DNA of 45,781 bases from Comamonadaceae bacterium (GCA_027488115.1 JAIYCG010000015.1:1-45781); one strand, 5' to 3'; positions 37,251-45,654 are shown, numbered from the stretch's first letter. Notes: generated from the sequence alone by a model not told the origin. Translations and numbers: made by a program.

Positions 37251-38366
37251 CTAAACCAAGCATTGCTCCAAACCTTGCAACAAAATGTCTTTGGGCAAAT
37301 CGATGCCAATGAACACCATTTTGCTAACTTTGACCTCATTTTCAGCCCAAACAGGTCCCAAATCACTGCCCATCAGCTGGTGCACCCCTTGGAAAATAAC
37401 TTTTCGTTCAGTGCCCATCATGTTCAAGACACCTTTGTATCGCAGCATTCGGGGGCCATAGACATTCACAATGGCCCCCAAAAAGTCCTCCAATTTGGCA
37501 GGATCGAAGGGCTTGTCTGATTTGAATACAAAACTCTTCACATCATCGTCAAAGTGATGATGGTGGCCATGGCTTTCGCCTTGGTGGGAGGGGTGATCGC
37601 AGTTCTCACCGTGCGCATGATCATGGTGATCGTGCGCCTTCTCTTGACCATGCTCATGTTCATGCTCGTGATCATGACCACAGTGTTCATCGTGCACATG
37701 AGGCGCATCTTCTTTTAAAAAGTCAGGGTCAATGTCCAATTTGGCATTCAAGTTGAAGCCGCGCAAATCAAACACCTCGGCCAAAGATACCTCTCCAAAG
37801 TGCACCACCTTTTGAGGCGCGCGCGGATTCATGTGCGCCAAACGGTGTTGCAAGGCTTCCAACTCGGGCTTGGAGACCAAATCGGACTTGCTGATGAAAA
37901 TCTGATCTGCAAAGCCCACTTGCCGACGCGCTTCCTGACGGTCATTGAGTTGTTGCGCCGCATGCTTGGCATCAACCAAGGTCAAGATCGAGTCAAGCAA
38001 AAAGCTCTCGGCAATTTCATCGTCCATGAAAAACGTCTGCGCCACTGGCCCCGGATCGGCCAAGCCTGTGGTCTCAATCACCACCCGGTCAAAGTTGAGC
38101 TCACCCTTGCGCTTTTGCTCTGCCAAGGTTTGAAGCGTCGTGCGCAAATCTTCGCGAATGGTGCAGCAAATACACCCGTTGCTCATCTGAATGATTTGCT
38201 CATTGGTGTCCGACACCAAAATATCGTTGTCAATGTTTTCCTCACCAAACTCATTTTCAATGATGGCAATCTTCTGCCCGTGCGCTTCCGTCAGCACACG
38301 CTTGAGCAAGGTGGTTTTACCGGAACCCAAAAACCCAGTCAGGATGGTTGCAGGAATCAAAGCCAT
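37251..38366 (-). CDS. COG0523 (CobW/ZigA-type) G3E GTPase, putative metal chaperone
   Basis: A 371-residue P-loop GTPase. The Walker A motif is GFLGSGKTT (11-19), the metal-binding CxCC is at C65, C67 and C68 (NGCICCTIRED), and FVSKSDL-like ISKSDL gives base recognition. A His/Asp/Glu-rich loop (roughly residues 222-277) separates it from the C-terminal CobW_C domain. The family delivers zinc or other metals to client proteins, and the His loop favours metal binding. The client is unknown. No cobalamin genes are nearby, so cobalt insertion is unlikely. It precedes the DksA-like gene on the same strand by 195 nt. I saw no convincing Zur site upstream. Confidence 0.9.
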   Translation of the reverse strand: MALIPATILTGFLGSGKTTLLKRVLTEAHGQKIAIIENEFGEENIDNDILVSDTNEQIIQMSNGCICCTIREDLRTTLQTLAEQKRKGELNFDRVVIETTGLADPGPVAQTFFMDDEIAESFLLDSILTLVDAKHAAQQLNDRQEARRQVGFADQIFISKSDLVSKPELEALQHRLAHMNPRAPQKVVHFGEVSLAEVFDLRGFNLNAKLDIDPDFLKEDAPHVHDEHCGHDHEHEHEHGQEKAHDHHDHAHGENCDHPSHQGESHGHHHHFDDDVKSFVFKSDKPFDPAKLEDFLGAIVNVYGPRMLRYKGVLNMMGTERKVIFQGVHQLMGSDLGPVWAENEVKVSKMVFIGIDLPKDILLQGLEQCLV

Positions 38367-38566
38367 GGAAATACTCCAAAAGAGAAAAAACAGTCATCAA
38401 CAGAGGCAGAAGTGTACCCACCCTAGCAATCACCCAGCAGGAGGAGGATGGCATCCACTGTCAATGATCATTCCTGGGCAAGGGTGAGTGGGGTGGGCAA
38501 CGATTTCTGGTACCCCAGTATGAGGCGCCCGCCCCATTCATCCTTGTCCAGGAAGCGCGAGAAGTC

Positions 38567-39751
38567 TCAAAGCTTCTTCACGACCACCAGCCCCTTCAGA
38601 TACTCCCCTTCAGGAAAGTAAACCGTCATCGGATGATCAGGCGCCCCCTGAAGCCTCTCACTGATATACCCATCCACCCCCGCATCAGTTCCCGCAGATG
38701 CCACAATTTTGTGAAACAAATCGGCACTGATTCCCCCCGAACACGAATAGGTCAACAACTCACCCCCCGGCGCCAACAGTTTGAAAGCCAAGCGATTAAT
38801 GTCCTTGTAAGCCCGTGCAGCTCGCTCAGCGTGCGACGCCGTAGGCGCAAATTTAGGCGGATCCAGCACAATGGCATCAAACTGCCGGCCTTGCTCAATG
38901 AAGGCCCGCAGCGAAGCATTCACATCAGCATCCATGAACGTGGTGCGAGACAAGTCAAACCCATTGAGCAACACATTGGCCTTGGCTTTTTCAAGCGCTG
39001 GCCCCGAAGAATCAATCGACGTCACGTGCTCCGCTCCACCCGCCAAGGCCGCCACCGTAAAGCCACCGGTATAGCAGTAGCAATTGAGCACATTTTGAAA
39101 CTTGCGAAACAGCGTGTGCTGGTAAAAAAGAAAACGACTGCCCCGTTGATCCAAATAGAAACCTGTTTTATGGCCTTCAGCAATGTTGAGTGACAACTGC
39201 CAGCCATGCTCTTGCAAGCAGATTTCTGTAGGTCCCTCACCGCGCAGCCAGCCCGTCACTTCGGGCAAACCTTCCAATGACCGCACATTGGCATCAGATC
39301 GCTCGTACAGTTTGCTGAGGCCTGTTGCATGAAGCAATGCATCGGCCATCACCGCCTTGAACCGTTCAGTACCGCAAGATGTGAATTGCGCCACCAAGGT
39401 ATCGCCATAACGGTCCACCACCAAGCCAGGAAGGCCATCCGATTCACCGTGAACCAATCGCATGCCGTTGCTTTGAATGTCAAACAAACTGCGTGCCTGA
39501 ATGGATTTTTGAATGAGGCCATGAATGAACTCTGTATCCACACGCTGCGCCTCGTTGAAACTCCAAACTCGGGCCCGAATGCGAGACGTTGGACTGAACG
39601 CAGCCCACGCCAAAAATTCACCTTCACTGGAAACGACACGCACAGTTTCGCCGGCATCGGCGCTACCCTTGCCAATGGCCGATTCAAAAATCCAAGGGTG
39701 TTGGCGTTGCAAAGAACGCTCTTTGCCCGCTTTGAGTTGTATGGTTTTCAT
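38567..39751 (-). CDS. rlmI: 23S rRNA (cytosine-C5)-methyltransferase, RlmI family
   Basis: A 394-residue SAM-dependent methyltransferase with an N-terminal PUA domain (LKAGKERSLQRQHPWIF) and a Rossmann domain. The DGLPGLVVDRYGD region, NCYCYTGGFTVAALAGGA SAM loop, VLDPPKFAP and LTYSCSGG follow the RlmI/YccW order, the last two giving the PP-x-F and catalytic Cys motifs. RlmI modifies C1962 of 23S rRNA in E. coli. I start at the ATG at 39751 (MKTIQLKAG); the upstream extension lacks similarity. It is the last gene of dapF-DUF484-xerC-rlmI, 51 nt after xerC. The 200 nt between it and the CobW gene show no convincing terminator. Confidence 0.9.
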   Translation of the reverse strand: MKTIQLKAGKERSLQRQHPWIFESAIGKGSADAGETVRVVSSEGEFLAWAAFSPTSRIRARVWSFNEAQRVDTEFIHGLIQKSIQARSLFDIQSNGMRLVHGESDGLPGLVVDRYGDTLVAQFTSCGTERFKAVMADALLHATGLSKLYERSDANVRSLEGLPEVTGWLRGEGPTEICLQEHGWQLSLNIAEGHKTGFYLDQRGSRFLFYQHTLFRKFQNVLNCYCYTGGFTVAALAGGAEHVTSIDSSGPALEKAKANVLLNGFDLSRTTFMDADVNASLRAFIEQGRQFDAIVLDPPKFAPTASHAERAARAYKDINRLAFKLLAPGGELLTYSCSGGISADLFHKIVASAGTDAGVDGYISERLQGAPDHPMTVYFPEGEYLKGLVVVKKL

Positions 39752-39802
39752 GCCGCCATTGTCCCACTCTGCGCCAAACCTAGGGCCATTTACCAAGCGC
39801 GA

Positions 39803-40780
39803 TTATTTTTTCTCTTGAGGGGCACTGCCTCTTTTGGCTCTGGGGTGCGCCGCATCGTAAGCTTTGGCCAAATGCTGAAAATCCAAGCGCGTGTAAACCT
39901 GCGTGGTGCTGATGTTGGCATGCCCCAACAACTCTTGTACAGCGCGCAAATCACTGCTCGATTGCAACACATGGCTGGCAAACGAGTGCCGCAACATGTG
40001 GGGGTGCACTGGCGTGGCAAGCCCCGCCAACAAACTGCGCCGTTTCAAGCGCTGCCAAACAGATTGAGCCGTTAAACGGGTGCCGTGCCGCCCTGGGAAA
40101 AGCGCCAGCGCTGCATCCGACACGCCAGGTACTGACTGCGTCATCATGCCCATGGCTTGGCTGCGAAGCGGCAACCACACATGCAATGCCTTCACAGCCG
40201 CCTGCCCCAAGGGCACCGATCTGCGCTTGCCGCCTTTGCCTTGCACCATCACCTCGGCGCTTTGCAAATCAATCCAACCGCGGCCTTTTTTGGCGGCCTC
40301 TGTGCTGGCTACAACATCTAAGCCTGTGAGCTCGGCCACACGCAGCCCACAGCCGTAAAGCAGCTCCACCATGGCGGCATCGCGTGCCTCTAGCCAAGGG
40401 TCATCGGCCTCCTGAGTGTGTTCGGCCAGTTGCACCGCTTCGTCCACGCCCAAAGCCTTGGGCAAGGGTTTTGAAACTTTGGGTGCACGCACACCTTCAA
40501 CGGGGTTGTGAGCAATGAGGTTTTCACGCGCCAGCCAATGGTAAAAACCGCGCCAGCCAGACAAGATCAAGGCGATGCCTCGTCCGGTACGGCCGCCACT
40601 GTGCATTTGCGCCACCCATCTGCGCACGTGGATGGTTTGAACTTGCGCCAAATCGACGTTGGCGGCCAACGCTAATTCAGAAAGCTTTTGAAGGTCAAGC
40701 GCATACAGCGTCGAAGTTCTTTCAGCCAGACGTTTTTCAAAACGCACATGGTCTAGGTATCGCGCAACGCGCTGGTCCAT
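39803..40780 (-). CDS. xerC: Site-specific tyrosine recombinase XerC
   Basis: A 325-residue recombinase that, with XerD, resolves chromosome dimers at dif. The SAM-like N-terminal DNA-binding domain is followed by the catalytic set: Arg in GCGLRVAEL, Lys in VQGKGGKRRSVPL, the HxxR box HMLRHSFASH, LGHANISTTQ and the nucleophile Tyr in VYTRL. All are intact. It lies 10 nt after DUF484 in the order dapF-DUF484-xerC, conserved in many proteobacteria, and so is the housekeeping XerC rather than an integron or phage integrase. Confidence 0.95.
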   Translation of the reverse strand: MDQRVARYLDHVRFEKRLAERTSTLYALDLQKLSELALAANVDLAQVQTIHVRRWVAQMHSGGRTGRGIALILSGWRGFYHWLARENLIAHNPVEGVRAPKVSKPLPKALGVDEAVQLAEHTQEADDPWLEARDAAMVELLYGCGLRVAELTGLDVVASTEAAKKGRGWIDLQSAEVMVQGKGGKRRSVPLGQAAVKALHVWLPLRSQAMGMMTQSVPGVSDAALALFPGRHGTRLTAQSVWQRLKRRSLLAGLATPVHPHMLRHSFASHVLQSSSDLRAVQELLGHANISTTQVYTRLDFQHLAKAYDAAHPRAKRGSAPQEKK

Positions 40781-40790
40781 GGCTTAAGCC

Positions 40791-41486
40791 TTAGACCTTT
40801 GCGGGCAATAGGGCAGACAAAGCAGCACCACACAACTCGGCCAAATGCTCTAAAAAGTCAGTGCCCATTCCGCTGTGAAATCGCCGCGCGTCAGGCGAGG
40901 CCAACACCAACAAGCCAAAGGGTGCTTGCTCTTTGCGTAAACGCAAAGGCAACAAGGCCACAGAAGCAGCTTGAGCGGGCTCTTGTAACCACTGAATGGC
41001 TTCGATACCAGAGCTCGCCCCAACGAAGGGTGAGGCATAACTGTTCGCAGCCTCTTTCACTTCATCGCTGACCCATTGCGCATAAGGTGCGTCCGCAAAA
41101 ACATCGGCCACACCCCACAAGCGCACAGCCACTTGGGGCACTTGAAAGCGCGCTTCGATGTTTTTCAAAGCAGAGGGTACACGTTCCGAAGCGGGGGTCT
41201 GCAACAACTCACAGGCCCATTTTTGAAGCTTCTCTGTGATGATCATGTTTTCGTTGCCATGGCGAATCATGTCCATGATGCGCATTTCCAAGGCCCGAAT
41301 TTTGTCGCGCAACATCTGTGCTTGGCGCTCTTGCAAACTCACCGAACGGTGGTTGTCTGGGCTCATCAAATGAACCGAAGACAACAGCTGCGCAAAGAAA
41401 AAAAAAAAATCAGGCGTGTTGGACAAGAAGTCAGCGATGTCGTCTTCAGTGATGGGGTTCATCGGATTGATGGAAGTGGGGGTCAT
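40791..41486 (-). CDS. DUF484 family protein
   Basis: A 231-residue cytoplasmic protein with an N-terminal coiled coil (SLQERQAQMLRDKIRALEMRI) and a GAF-like C-terminal domain. The function is unknown, but its place between dapF and xerC is widely conserved. The usual N-terminal stretch around PDFFERHAELL reads PDFFFFFAQLL here because of a 12-nt homopolymer (41398-41409). The frame is intact. I start at the ATG at 41486 (MTPTSINPMNP), 14 nt after dapF; an in-frame start overlapping dapF exists. Confidence 0.9.
   Translation of the reverse strand: MTPTSINPMNPITEDDIADFLSNTPDFFFFFAQLLSSVHLMSPDNHRSVSLQERQAQMLRDKIRALEMRIMDMIRHGNENMIITEKLQKWACELLQTPASERVPSALKNIEARFQVPQVAVRLWGVADVFADAPYAQWVSDEVKEAANSYASPFVGASSGIEAIQWLQEPAQAASVALLPLRLRKEQAPFGLLVLASPDARRFHSGMGTDFLEHLAELCGAALSALLPAKV
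41398..41409 (-). repeat. 12-nt A/T homopolymer within the DUF484 gene
   Basis: Twelve consecutive A on the plus strand (T on the coding strand), spanning the D-F-F-F-F part of the protein. A change of one base would shift the frame about 30 codons into the gene. Confidence 0.95.
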
Positions 41487-41500
41487 GCCTGTCTTTCTAA

Positions 41501-42421
41501 TCAAGGTAATTCTGGAACGTCAATTTCGCCTTCAAAAACCGAAGTGGCCGGCCCCGTCATCCACACGGGTTGAGACACATCGTTCAGAGCAGCGCCTTGC
41601 CATTCAATGGTCAGTAACCCGCCGTGCGTATGCACATCGACTTTAGGGTTGAGCAAGCCCATGCGAATGCCTACCACCACGGCGGCGCAAGCACCCGTGC
41701 CGCAAGCCAAGGTTTCGCCTGCACCGCGTTCAAATACTCGCAAACGAATGGCATCGCGGCTAAGGATTTGCATGAAGCCAGCATTCACGCGATTTGGAAA
41801 GGCGCTGTGGCTTTCAATCATCGGACCGTCCTTTGATACGGGCGCTGTATCGACGTTGCTCACCACTTGAACGGCATGTGGGTTGCCCATAGAAACCACC
41901 GCCACATTGGCGAAAGCAGCCACATTGGCATGCGCTGTTTCGCCTTTCGTTAAATGGTGGGTGTTCAAAGGCAAATGCCAAACTTCGCAGCCATTGACCA
42001 AGTTGTGCGCAAGGCCTTCAGAGTTGAAAGGCACCTTGGGCAAATCCAGCACTGGCCCGCCCATGTTCACGGTCACTCGGCCATCGGCGTTCATTTGCAA
42101 TTCAATCTCGCCTTGTTGCACCTTGACGCGAATGAGGTCTTTGGTGGTCAGTCCTTTGTCGCGTACATAACGCACAAAGCATCGCGCACCATTGCCACAG
42201 TGCTCAACCTCACCGCCGTCGGCGTTGTGAATGACATATTCAAAATCGAGGCTGTCATTGGGTGCTGGGCGAACGGTCAAAATTTGATCGGCGCCGACAC
42301 CAAAATGCCGGTCAGCCAAAAATCGGTATTGGGCCGTGTTGAGCTTTAAACGCGCACGCGTTTCATCTAGCACCACGAAGTCGTTGCCAGCCCCTTGCAT
42401 TTTTGTAAAGCGAATTCGCAT
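41501..42421 (-). CDS. dapF: Diaminopimelate epimerase
   Basis: This 306-residue cofactor-free racemase converts LL- to meso-diaminopimelate for lysine and peptidoglycan synthesis. Both catalytic cysteines are present, in HCGNGARCF and ACGTGACAA. The N-terminal [15 protein letters not shown] is typical. It is somewhat longer than E. coli DapF (274). It is the first gene of dapF-DUF484-xerC-rlmI and divergent from the NUDIX-MBL gene, with only about 28 nt between starts. Confidence 0.97.
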   Translation of the reverse strand: MRIRFTKMQGAGNDFVVLDETRARLKLNTAQYRFLADRHFGVGADQILTVRPAPNDSLDFEYVIHNADGGEVEHCGNGARCFVRYVRDKGLTTKDLIRVKVQQGEIELQMNADGRVTVNMGGPVLDLPKVPFNSEGLAHNLVNGCEVWHLPLNTHHLTKGETAHANVAAFANVAVVSMGNPHAVQVVSNVDTAPVSKDGPMIESHSAFPNRVNAGFMQILSRDAIRLRVFERGAGETLACGTGACAAVVVGIRMGLLNPKVDVHTHGGLLTIEWQGAALNDVSQPVWMTGPATSVFEGEIDVPELP

Positions 42422-42449
42422 GGCTTAATTATCCTCGGTTCGGACCTTG

Positions 42450-44117
42450 ATGGGCACAAGGCCTGATAATCTGCAAATGGTCAGACTTGAACAACTCTTA
42501 CGCTCCCAACGCGAGCCCACCATCCCTAGGCCCGCTGCCACGGTGCTTTTGCTGCGCGACAGCCCTCAAGGCATTGAAGTGCTCATGACACGGCGATCGC
42601 TGACGGCCAGTTTTGCCCCAGGCGCTTATGTTTTTCCTGGCGGCGGCATTGACACCCTCGACGCCCAGTCACATGCTCAAGCATTGCGCCGGTCCACGCA
42701 AAGCGATTTGCGCCTTACCCAAGCCATCGCCGCCATCCGCGAAAGCTTTGAAGAACTGGGCATTTTGTTGGCTTACCGGGCCGATCACAGCATGGCCACT
42801 GCCCAAGACATCGCCAAGTTAGACAGAAGCCAGCCGTTTGCGGCTCAATGCAACGCTGAAGGCTTGAAATTGGCTGCCGATCAGGTGTTTGTGTTGGCCC
42901 ACTGGATCACCGACCGCGATTTGCCCAAGCGCTTCGATGTGCCATTTTTAGTGGCCCGCATGCCAGAAGGCCAAGCGCCTGTGGCCGATGAATCCGAGCA
43001 GTTTGAACCGGTGTGGGTCAGTCCTGCAGAGGCTCTGAAGCGCCATGAAAAAGGCGACTTCTTCATCATATTTCCCACCATTCGAACTTTGCAAAGGCTC
43101 ACGCCTTTCAACCATGTTCAAGCGGTGCTAGACGCCTGCGCCGTCAACGACGAACCCCTTTGGACCAGCTGTCCCCGTGCTGGTTGGTTGGCTGGCAAAG
43201 AAGAGCGTTACATGGAACATGAGTCGCCGTATGGAGAATTGGCGCTCACCAGCCCCGATGGTCAAATCGTGCACCACCTCGATTGGCAGTCCGAACAACC
43301 GGTGGCTCTGCTCAAAAACGTACTCCGACTCACCGCACCTAACCCGGGTGTGATGACGGGCCCAGGCACCAACACTTACTGGGTGGGCGACCCCCACGGT
43401 GGCTTCATCGTGATCGATCCGGGCCCTGCCGACCCTGAACATTTAGAAAGAATTTGGGGTGCGACGGGCGGACAAATTCGCATGATTGTGTGCACCCACT
43501 CACACCCCGATCACTCACCTGGCGCTAAGCCTTTGCAGAAACTTTGCGAGGGACAAGCAGGGGGTATGCCATCCATCTTGGGCCTGGCCTCAGCCAGCAC
43601 GGCCAACGCACAAAGTCAGTTCAAACCCGATCGCGAGCTTGCACATGGCGAAATTTTGAAGGTGGGCGAGCACAGCTTGAAAGTCCTGCACACCCCTGGC
43701 CATGCCGCCAATCATTTGTGTCTGGCTCTCTTGGAAGATGGCTTGTTGTTCACGGGCGATCATGTGTTAAATGGCAGCACCACGGTGGTCAACCCACCCG
43801 ACGGCAGCATGACCGATTACCTCAATTCGCTGGACTTGTTGGCCCATGAGTGCCAAGCCCAACATCTTGAATTTATCTTGCCCGCCCATGGCTATGTATT
43901 GGGATTTGCGTCTCAAGCCATCGCCCAACTCAAAGCACATCGCTTAAAGCGCGAAGCCAAAGTGATTGCGGCCATGCGCGCATTGCCCCACGGCACCCTC
44001 CTTGACTGGGTTGCACACGCCTATGATGACGTGCCAGAACGTTTGTGGCCGGTGGCTGCGCGCTCCCTACAAGCCCACGTTGACCGCATTCAGTCAACGC
44101 CCCCTGGCAACCACTGA
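42450..44117 (+). CDS. Fused NUDIX hydrolase and metallo-beta-lactamase-fold hydrolase
   Basis: About 555 residues in two domains. The N-terminal half (to about 225) is NUDIX, with VFPGGGID and, after a roughly 30-residue insert, AIRESFEELGILLA; a split NUDIX box like this is known from NUDT19-type CoA diphosphatases. The C-terminal half (from about 285) is MBL-fold, LACTB2-like, with PGPGTNTYWVG, the zinc motif THSHPDHS, HTPGHAANHL, FTGDHVLNGS and LPAHG. Substrates are unknown; acyl-CoA or nucleotide hydrolysis is a guess. Such fusions occur in other Burkholderiales as I recall. The start may be the ATG at 42450 or at 42477; neither has a good ribosome-binding site. It precedes the S4-domain gene by 15 nt. 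Confidence 0.88.
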   Translation: MGTRPDNLQMVRLEQLLRSQREPTIPRPAATVLLLRDSPQGIEVLMTRRSLTASFAPGAYVFPGGGIDTLDAQSHAQALRRSTQSDLRLTQAIAAIRESFEELGILLAYRADHSMATAQDIAKLDRSQPFAAQCNAEGLKLAADQVFVLAHWITDRDLPKRFDVPFLVARMPEGQAPVADESEQFEPVWVSPAEALKRHEKGDFFIIFPTIRTLQRLTPFNHVQAVLDACAVNDEPLWTSCPRAGWLAGKEERYMEHESPYGELALTSPDGQIVHHLDWQSEQPVALLKNVLRLTAPNPGVMTGPGTNTYWVGDPHGGFIVIDPGPADPEHLERIWGATGGQIRMIVCTHSHPDHSPGAKPLQKLCEGQAGGMPSILGLASASTANAQSQFKPDRELAHGEILKVGEHSLKVLHTPGHAANHLCLALLEDGLLFTGDHVLNGSTTVVNPPDGSMTDYLNSLDLLAHECQAQHLEFILPAHGYVLGFASQAIAQLKAHRLKREAKVIAAMRALPHGTLLDWVAHAYDDVPERLWPVAARSLQAHVDRIQSTPPGNH

Positions 44118-44132
44118 ACAACAAAAATACCC

Positions 44133-44858
44133 ATGAATGCATTGCACCCCAGCGAGGGAATTCGCCTTTCCAAACGCGTGGCCGATATTTTGAAATGCTC
44201 GCGCAGCGAAGCCGAACAAGTCATTGTGGGTGGCTGGGTCAAGGTCAACGAGGTGGTGGTGGACGAACCAGCGCACCGCATCACCGATGAAAATATTGAC
44301 ATTCACAGCACCGCCCAACGCGGGAAAGTGCCTCTGCTGACCATCATCTTGCACAAGACAGCCGGACAAAGTTGCCTGCCCAAAGGGCACACGCACATTT
44401 GGACCAGCTTGACCCCCGAAATGCGCTCCAAGCAAGACCGCTCCGGCATCAGCCTCACTCCCAGACTCCAAAAAATCTTGCAATGTGCGGCTGCGTTGGA
44501 AGATGCAGCGACGGGTTTGGTGGTTTTGTCTGAAGACAGCAGCATGCTTCGCAAACTTCAAGACGATCGAACGCCTTTAGAACATGAAATGCTGGCGGAA
44601 GTGCAGGGTTTGGTCAGTTCCGACCAACTTCACGACATGTGCCCCATGGGGCTTAAAACCAGCATCAGCAGTGAGACCCCCCATAAAACGGGTTTGCGCA
44701 TGGCTTTTAAGGGGTATCAACCGGGCTATGCAGTGGGTGTGATTGAAAAGACTGGGCTTCGGCTGATTGGACTCAAAAGAGTTCGAATGGGCCGGGTTTT
44801 GATGGCACCCTTGGCGCCTGGCCAATGGCGAGCCCTCATGCCTTATGAGAGATTCTGA
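44133..44858 (+). CDS. S4-domain RsuA/RluF-like pseudouridine synthase homologue, probably inactive
   Basis: A 241-residue cytoplasmic protein. An S4 RNA-binding domain (about 10-57, IRLSKRVADILKCSRSEAEQVI) is followed by a pseudouridine synthase-like domain, with C-terminal GLKRVRMGRVLMAPLAPGQWRAL matching the RsuA/RluE/RluF ending. The catalytic motif GRLDxxTxGL of active enzymes reads AALEDAATGL here: the Arg is Ala and the catalytic Asp is Glu. All known pseudouridine synthases need that Asp, so this is probably an RNA-binding protein without the activity. The frame is intact, so it is probably kept by selection. It follows the NUDIX-MBL gene by 15 nt. Confidence 0.8.
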   Translation: MNALHPSEGIRLSKRVADILKCSRSEAEQVIVGGWVKVNEVVVDEPAHRITDENIDIHSTAQRGKVPLLTIILHKTAGQSCLPKGHTHIWTSLTPEMRSKQDRSGISLTPRLQKILQCAAALEDAATGLVVLSEDSSMLRKLQDDRTPLEHEMLAEVQGLVSSDQLHDMCPMGLKTSISSETPHKTGLRMAFKGYQPGYAVGVIEKTGLRLIGLKRVRMGRVLMAPLAPGQWRALMPYERF

Positions 44859-44866
44859 AAAAACGC

Positions 44867-44896
44867 CATTTTTGGCACATTTTTGCGACATTTTTG
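44867..44896 (+). repeat. Three phased CATTTTTG repeats upstream of the IscR-like gene
   Basis: CATTTTTG at 44867-44874, 44878-44885 and 44889-44896, a period of exactly 11 nt. T5 tracts phased close to the helical turn are expected to bend DNA. They lie about 50 nt upstream of the predicted -35 element, just after the stop of the S4-domain gene. Confidence 0.7.
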
Positions 44897-44946
44897 ACCT
44901 AGAAGCCCTTGAAATTCATCGGGTCATCCTCAATTGGCTTGTAAGT

Positions 44947-44975
44947 TTGAGAGAATGTTTGACAGTTTGTAGAGT
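44947..44975 (+). promoter_or_regulatory. Candidate promoter of the IscR-like gene
   Basis: TTGAGA (44947-44952), a 17-nt spacer and TAGAGT (44970-44975), five and four matches to the sigma-70 consensus. It would start transcription about 18 nt before the ATG at 45000. A Shine-Dalgarno AAAGGA lies at 44987-44992. I see no convincing IscR type 1 site. Confidence 0.5.
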
Positions 44976-44999
44976 CGCTTCCGCCGAAAGGAAACCCAT

Positions 45000-45527
45000 A
45001 TGCGTTTGAGTACCAAAAGTCGTTTTGCAGTCACTGCAATGATTGATGTCGCATTGCGCGAAGATCGAGGCCCTGTCTCGCTTTCAGCCATCAGCGAGCG
45101 TCACCAAATTTCCCTGTCCTACCTGGAGCAATTGTTCAGCAAACTGCGCCAACACCAGCTGGTCGAGAGCACTCGCGGGCCTGGCGGTGGTTACTCCTTG
45201 GCGCGCAACGCCGAAAAAATCACCATGGCCGACATTGTCAGCGCTGTCGACAACTCTGCAGACTCAGAAGGCGCCAACAATTCCGACGCCAGTGCATGGA
45301 TGAGCAGCGATTTGTGGGCCAGCTTGAACGAAAAAATGTTGGCACATTTGCAGTCCATCAGCTTGCGTCAGTTGGTGTCTGAGCAGCGCGCCAAGGGCGT
45401 GAACCTTGAGCCTGCACCATCTCTGGTGAAGCGGGGTGTGTTTGCTAAACCTAAGAGCCAGCCCGTCAAAGTCAATGTGCCCAACTCGGTGTTTGCTTTG
45501 GCAGCCAGCTTGGTGCCTACGCGCTAA
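45000..45527 (+). CDS. Rrf2-family regulator, IscR-like, without cluster cysteines
   Basis: A 175-residue winged-helix regulator. The N-terminal MRLSTKSRFAVTAMIDVAL, the recognition region SLSYLEQLFSKLRQ and the wing ESTRGPGGGYSLAR (57-70) match IscR closely, as does ITMADIVSAVD. The region that holds the three Cys and one His ligands of the [2Fe-2S] cluster in IscR is here residues 86-103 (ADSEGANNSDASAWMSSD), and the whole protein has no cysteine. It should bind DNA but cannot carry the usual cluster. The C-terminal VKVNVPNSVFALA tail resembles that of other Comamonadaceae IscR proteins as I recall. The iscS/iscU genes are not in the window; the next gene is rnpB on the other strand. Confidence 0.88.
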   Translation: MRLSTKSRFAVTAMIDVALREDRGPVSLSAISERHQISLSYLEQLFSKLRQHQLVESTRGPGGGYSLARNAEKITMADIVSAVDNSADSEGANNSDASAWMSSDLWASLNEKMLAHLQSISLRQLVSEQRAKGVNLEPAPSLVKRGVFAKPKSQPVKVNVPNSVFALAASLVPTR

Positions 45528-45587
45528 TCGCTTTCAATCACCACTTTCAGACACTTCCAGCCCGAGCAGCCTTGCTCGCCACTTTCC

Positions 45588-45620
45588 AAACGCGCCCTTG
45601 CAAACAACGGCGCGTTTTTT
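45588..45620 (+). terminator. Rho-independent terminator of the IscR-like gene
   Basis: AAACGCGCC (45588-45596) and GGCGCGTTT (45609-45617) form a perfect 9-bp stem with a 12-nt loop, followed by further T to 45620. It lies 60 nt after the stop codon. The next hairpin (CATGG...CCATG, 45622-45643) lies between it and rnpB. Confidence 0.85.
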
Positions 45621-45654
45621 CATGGCTTTCAGCAAAACCATGCAGAAAAAGTGT

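Noticed and set aside
38367..38566. Possible Zur site or terminator between rlmI and the CobW gene
   Set aside because: I found no AT-rich palindrome of Zur type and no stem followed by a U-run in these 200 nt.
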